DNA of 8,598 bases from an uncultured Erysipelotrichaceae bacterium. Lineage in GTDB: Bacteria; Bacillota_I; Bacilli_A; RF39; UBA660. Both the position numbers and the translations under genes were made by a program. Below are positions 5,788-8,598 of this stretch, one piece after another; position 1 is the stretch's first letter, and each line of letters starts with the position of its first letter. The notes under the pieces were generated by a model. It worked only from the letters and a program-made list of their open reading frames with translations. It was not told the origin of the DNA and ran no database searches. Location of the stretch: assembly GCA_902766135.1 (NCBI GenBank), contig CACXCK010000074.1:1-8598 (forward strand), read 5' to 3'.

Positions 5788-6991
5788 TTTTTTCTCCTCC
5801 CATCATAGGTTCTAAAGCAACTAACTTACCCTTAGATATATAGTCAAGAGTTGCTCCGCCACCATTAGAAACATATGTATATTTTCCATCAAAGCCTAAA
5901 TTATGAACAGAACTAGAAGCATCTCCTCCACCTACTACAACTACACTATTACTATTTGCTAAATATCCAAGTAACTCCTTCGTTCCATTAGCAAACCGAT
6001 AATCTTCATAATAACCAACTGTTCCATTCAAAAATACAGTTTTACTTCTTGCGATGACATTCTTATATCTTTCTAAAGTTTTAGGACCAATATCATATAT
6101 TTTATCATCAGCACTAACATCTGTTACTTTCTTTAATTGAACATAACTTTTCTCATAAGTACTTCCAACAATAACATCAACAGGAAGCATAATCTTGCTC
6201 TTATATTTTAATAACATTTCTTGAACTTTTTTTAAAACTTCTGTATCTTCACTATGAATAGAGTCCCCAATTGAAAAATTAAGAGCTCTTAAACATGTAT
6301 TAGCAATTCCACCCCCGCACAACAAATAATCACATTTAGGAAGTAAAGAGGCCATCAAGTCCATTTTATCATCCATCTTAGCGCCACCCATAATAACAAC
6401 AAAAGGATGAACAGGATTTACAACTAATCTATCAAGAGCTTCTAATTCATGTTGCATATTAAACCCGATACCAACTTCCTTACCCATCTTTAAAGCCATA
6501 TTAGCAACACCATAAGTTGAAGCATGCTTTCTATGACTGGAAGCAAAAGCATCATTAATATAAATATCACACAAATTAGCAAAATAAGCAGACACTTGCG
6601 CATCACAGTTACTCTCTAACTTAGAAGGTACATCCAAATATCTTGTGTTTTGAAGCATCAATACATCCCCATCTTGCATTAATCTAACGCGTGATATTAC
6701 TGAAGAAGAAAAATTATCTTGTGAAAAATATACTTCATGTTTTAATAACTCTTTTAACCTATTGCAAACAATTTCTAAAGAATTCTTTTCCTTATCACTT
6801 TCACTTTTTACTTTTCCTAAATGACTTAAAATAACTACTCTAGCATTATTTTTAATTAAATAATTCAAAGTCTCCAAAGAAGAAGCAATCTTTCTATCAT
6901 CTAGTATAACCCCATCTTTAATAGATACATTATAATCAAAACGAACTAATACGACCTTACCTTGAACATTCATATTTTGCACTAAATTCAT
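5768..6991 (-). CDS. pgk: Phosphoglycerate kinase with atypical catalytic site
   Basis: Transfers phosphate from 1,3-bisphosphoglycerate to ADP in glycolysis. The 407 residues are a normal length. N-domain motifs are VRFDYNV (16-22), SHLGK (56-60), QNTRY (114-118) and INDAFASSHRKHAS (145-158). C-domain nucleotide-site motifs are MGGAKMDDKM (201-210), CGGGIANT (225-232), IGPKT (301-305), LNGTVGYYE (321-329, usually WNGPMGVFE), VGGGDAS (353-359) and SNGGGAT (375-381, usually STGGGAS). The residue aligned with catalytic Arg38 of yeast PGK is Lys34 (DDRKIASSL, versus DDTRIRAAL in typical bacterial PGKs). The Arg65 position is also Lys (Lys60). Arg17, Asp19, Asn21, His57, Arg117 and Arg154 remain. 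The start is ATG 6991 with AGGAGG six bases upstream and a strong promoter. It is first in the pgk-tpiA operon; gap and eno are not in the window. Confidence 0.95.
   Translation of the reverse strand: MNLVQNMNVQGKVVLVRFDYNVSIKDGVILDDRKIASSLETLNYLIKNNARVVILSHLGKVKSESDKEKNSLEIVCNRLKELLKHEVYFSQDNFSSSVISRVRLMQDGDVLMLQNTRYLDVPSKLESNCDAQVSAYFANLCDIYINDAFASSHRKHASTYGVANMALKMGKEVGIGFNMQHELEALDRLVVNPVHPFVVIMGGAKMDDKMDLMASLLPKCDYLLCGGGIANTCLRALNFSIGDSIHSEDTEVLKKVQEMLLKYKSKIMLPVDVIVGSTYEKSYVQLKKVTDVSADDKIYDIGPKTLERYKNVIARSKTVFLNGTVGYYEDYRFANGTKELLGYLANSNSVVVVGGGDASSSVHNLGFDGKYTYVSNGGGATLDYISKGKLVALEPMMGGEKIETLDL
5794..5800 (-). promoter_or_regulatory. Ribosome binding site of tpiA inside pgk
   Basis: GGAGGAG (5800-5794), within the pgk codons for Gly-Gly-Glu, lies six bases before TTG 5787. 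This decides the TTG start of tpiA. Confidence 0.75.
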
Positions 6992-6997
6992 AATAGT

Positions 6998-7003
6998 CCT
7001 CCT
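6998..7003 (-). promoter_or_regulatory. Ribosome binding site of pgk
   Basis: AGGAGG (7003-6998), six bases before ATG 6991, is a perfect Shine-Dalgarno core and the strongest in the window. Confidence 0.85.
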
Positions 7004-7012
7004 ATCATAATA

Positions 7013-7041
7013 ATTATAATAAAAAGAACATATATTATCAA
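7013..7041 (-). promoter_or_regulatory. Strong sigma-A promoter of the pgk-tpiA operon
   Basis: TTGATA (7041-7036, 5 of 6 matches) lies exactly 17 bp before a consensus TATAAT (7018-7013). The predicted start is near 7006, giving a leader of about 15 bases that contains only the ribosome binding site. It lies in the 69-bp gap after whiA, in which I see no terminator, so read-through from whiA is also possible. Confidence 0.8.
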
Positions 7042-7060
7042 CATCAGTGTAAATATAAAA

Positions 7061-7996
7061 TTATTTATTTTTAGTATTTTCTAAATATTGATTTAATAAT
7101 TTTTTAGCTTTAATAAAATGATGATTAATGCCAGACTTGCCAATCTTATAATCAGCTTCCATTAATATAATAGATGCTAGTTCATTATAACTACTTTCTG
7201 GATATTTACTTCTAAAATCTAACACAAGCCGAGTCTTCTCATCTAACAAATCATATAAATCATACTTTTTTAAATCACTTATAATAGCAAGCTGCCTCAT
7301 TCCAGCTTGTGTACTCTTCTCTTGATTAGCAATTTCACAATTATTAAGACGATTAACCATATTCTTATGATCTCTATATATTCTTACATCTTCAAAATAA
7401 AATAACGAATTAGATGCTTCAAACATTCTAATCATATCACTTATTTCTTCACTACTTTTTAAATATAATAAATACTTCCCATTACGCATAGCAATTTTTA
7501 AATTAAACTTCATCTCACGAAGTAACTCTTGCACAAACAAAGCATCTTTTTTTCTATTAAATATATACTCCAAATGATATCCACTTGTAGATGGATCAGT
7601 AATAGAACCTCTAACTAAAAACGCTCCCCTAATAAAAGCAACCATCTCTTCAGGATCAGAAAAATAATCTCTATCAATATCACATTTCTTTCCATTACGC
7701 ATAATCCCAAATCGTTCCAAAATACTATTTATTTGTTCTCTAATCTCAATAATATATATAGGTTTAGCCCTAAGTTTCTTCTGCCTTCTAACTATCACAT
7801 GACTTGATATATTAAAACTTTCTTTAATATCCTTAAATACCCTTCTTGCAACAGCCGGATTTTCAAACGTAAAAGATATCAAATTCTTACTTACTTCCGC
7901 ATCATATCTAATAATAGCATGTAATTCACTAAACAAAGAAACAGGATTACTAGGAAGCGAACATATCTCATCCTTTAAACGTCCCGAAAAAGACAT
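7061..7996 (-). CDS. whiA: DNA-binding protein WhiA
   Basis: A conserved Gram-positive DNA-binding protein: a sporulation regulator in Streptomyces, linked to cell division and chromosome segregation in Bacillus. The 311 residues show the family order: the N-terminal SFSGRLKDEIC (2-12), a LAGLIDADG-homing-endonuclease-like core with AFIRGAFLVRGSITDP (120-135) and YLLYLKSSEEISDMI (175-189), the VRIYRD (204-209) and NRLNNCEIAN (215-224) block, and a C-terminal helix-turn-helix region (about 225-300) ending with KSGINHHF (287-294). I chose ATG 7996: AGGTGAT lies four bases upstream and overlaps the alternative in-frame GTG at 8005, which would have no room for its own site. The usual rapZ-yvcK partners are not upstream; instead a terminator separates it from an unrelated gene. 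Its own promoter precedes it. Confidence 0.95.
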   Translation of the reverse strand: MSFSGRLKDEICSLPSNPVSLFSELHAIIRYDAEVSKNLISFTFENPAVARRVFKDIKESFNISSHVIVRRQKKLRAKPIYIIEIREQINSILERFGIMRNGKKCDIDRDYFSDPEEMVAFIRGAFLVRGSITDPSTSGYHLEYIFNRKKDALFVQELLREMKFNLKIAMRNGKYLLYLKSSEEISDMIRMFEASNSLFYFEDVRIYRDHKNMVNRLNNCEIANQEKSTQAGMRQLAIISDLKKYDLYDLLDEKTRLVLDFRSKYPESSYNELASIILMEADYKIGKSGINHHFIKAKKLLNQYLENTKNK

Positions 7997-8000
7997 ATAA

Positions 8001-8007
8001 ATCACCT
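8001..8007 (-). promoter_or_regulatory. Ribosome binding site of whiA (decides the start)
   Basis: AGGTGAT (8007-8001) lies four bases before ATG 7996 and overlaps the in-frame GTG at 8005-8003. This favours the ATG and a 311-residue product over the 314-residue alternative. Confidence 0.65.
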
Positions 8008-8013
8008 GTAAGT

Positions 8014-8022
8014 ATTATAACA
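8014..8022 (-). promoter_or_regulatory. Extended -10 promoter of whiA
   Basis: TGTTATAAT (8022-8014) is a perfect extended -10. The -35 position 17 bp upstream is ATGGCT (8042-8037), a weak match inside the preceding terminator hairpin. The predicted start is about 8007, leaving a very short leader of about 11 bases. Confidence 0.6.
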
Positions 8023-8024
8023 CA

Positions 8025-8058
8025 ATAAAAAAGAAAAGCCATTACCTTTTGGCTTTTC
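8025..8058 (-). terminator. Intrinsic terminator of the cysteine-rich gene
   Basis: A perfect 9-bp stem, GAAAAGCCA (8058-8050) with TGGCTTTTC (8041-8033), has an 8-base loop followed by six U residues (8032-8027). It starts five bases after the stop codon. Confidence 0.9.
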
Positions 8059-8063
8059 AATTA

Positions 8064-8598
8064 TTATCCTTTATCTACTAGACCTAGAGATCCACAATTA
8101 AGTTCAGAATCACAACAATTTCCTTGAGAATCGCAAGAATAGCCTTCAGTAGTTTCGCAACTAACAGGAGAAAGTGAATTAAAAGCATTTTTAATATCTA
8201 TTATTCCACCACGAGAAAACTCATAAGTACAAGTATAGGAATCGCTATGGCAACTGACTGTACCACCACCTACAGAACCAAGTTTCTTAGGCAAATAACT
8301 ATTGTTAGTATTAATTAATAAAGAAGGAATAATATTTTCATACTGAGAATTATTTGCATTGGTGCTCCCGCCTTCATCAACTATAACACAGTTTTCTTCG
8401 CTAAACACATTTTTTAAAACACTATAAGTTCCAGGTCCTCCAAAACAAACTGACTCACTATTATTTAAAATACAAACTTGTGATACTTTATTAATCTTTT
8501 TCAAAAAAACACCATGATCACTAATACCTGAATTATGATAATCTTTATCAGTAACAAGATTGTCTGCACCAGCCCATGCATAGAGGATATCAGCATCT
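8064..8598 (-). CDS. Unrecognised cysteine-rich protein, C-terminal 177 residues (5' end beyond window)
   Basis: The minus-strand frame is open from the right edge (first whole codon at 8597) to the TAA at 8066-8064. An in-frame TTG at 8504 could be read as a start, but it lacks a Shine-Dalgarno sequence and 31 further codons lie upstream, so the gene is truncated by the window. I do not recognise the family. The visible part has 10 cysteines (fragment residues 42, 51, 70, 116, 123, 147, 155, 161, 162, 168). Half of them are in the last 31 residues (for example CDSQGNCCDSELNC), with many Ser, Asn and Gly between. This composition fits an exported, disulfide-bonded surface, pilin-like or secreted protein, but no signal sequence can be seen. 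It is followed by a strong terminator and is separate from whiA. Confidence 0.8.
   Translation of the reverse strand, partial: DADILYAWAGADNLVTDKDYHNSGISDHGVFLKKINKVSQVCILNNSESVCFGGPGTYSVLKNVFSEENCVIVDEGGSTNANNSQYENIIPSLLINTNNSYLPKKLGSVGGGTVSCHSDSYTCTYEFSRGGIIDIKNAFNSLSPVSCETTEGYSCDSQGNCCDSELNCGSLGLVDKG

Noticed and set aside
7040..7075. A terminator after whiA
   Set aside because: Only weak AAATA/TATTT pairing without GC pairs or a following U-run is present.
8003..8005. GTG 8005 as the whiA start
   Set aside because: It overlaps the Shine-Dalgarno sequence that serves ATG 7996, and the family N-terminus (SFS) begins right after that ATG.

Overview
The window is AT-rich DNA from a low-GC Gram-positive bacterium (Bacillota). 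Evidence: a full-length Spo0A, a WhiA, strong AGGAGG-type ribosome binding sites, and TTGATA/TATAAT-type promoters. No reading frame contains an internal TGA and tryptophan is encoded by TGG, so the standard bacterial code applies, not the Mycoplasma code. Compact spacing and divergent glycolytic enzymes suggest an uncultured, small-genome, Mollicutes-like or Erysipelotrichia-like Bacilli lineage; this placement is an inference.

Layout. Bases 1-1050 (minus) hold the first 350 codons of a protein I do not recognise, open to the left edge. A 110-bp divergent promoter region separates it from a compact UvrD/HelD-type SF1 helicase (1161-2627, plus). The helicase runs tail-to-tail into gpmI (minus), with a 4-bp overlap inside a terminator hairpin. 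The minus strand then carries, in transcription order from right to left: the 3' part of a cysteine-rich unrecognised protein (8598-8064), a terminator, whiA (7996-7061), pgk (6991-5768), tpiA (5787-5062, overlapping pgk by 20 bp), spo0A (4962-4201), a terminator, and gpmI (4138-2624).

How the genes work together. PGK, TPI and cofactor-independent phosphoglycerate mutase are steps of lower glycolysis. pgk-tpiA is an operon with a near-consensus promoter and a translational overlap. The sporulation master regulator gene spo0A sits between tpiA and gpmI. Its upstream region, running into the 3' end of tpiA, carries up to five 10-bp-phased Spo0A-box-like units (two or three of them good matches) plus one perfect box in the opposite orientation, suggesting autoregulation. 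PGK and TPI keep most catalytic residues but deviate at notable positions: PGK has Lys at the catalytic Arg38 position, and TPI has altered phosphate-gripping loops.

The main points for follow-up are the 0A-box array, the spo0A/glycolysis linkage, the atypical PGK and TPI, and the unrecognised protein at the left edge. No tRNA, rRNA, CRISPR array, insertion sequence or phage gene was seen.
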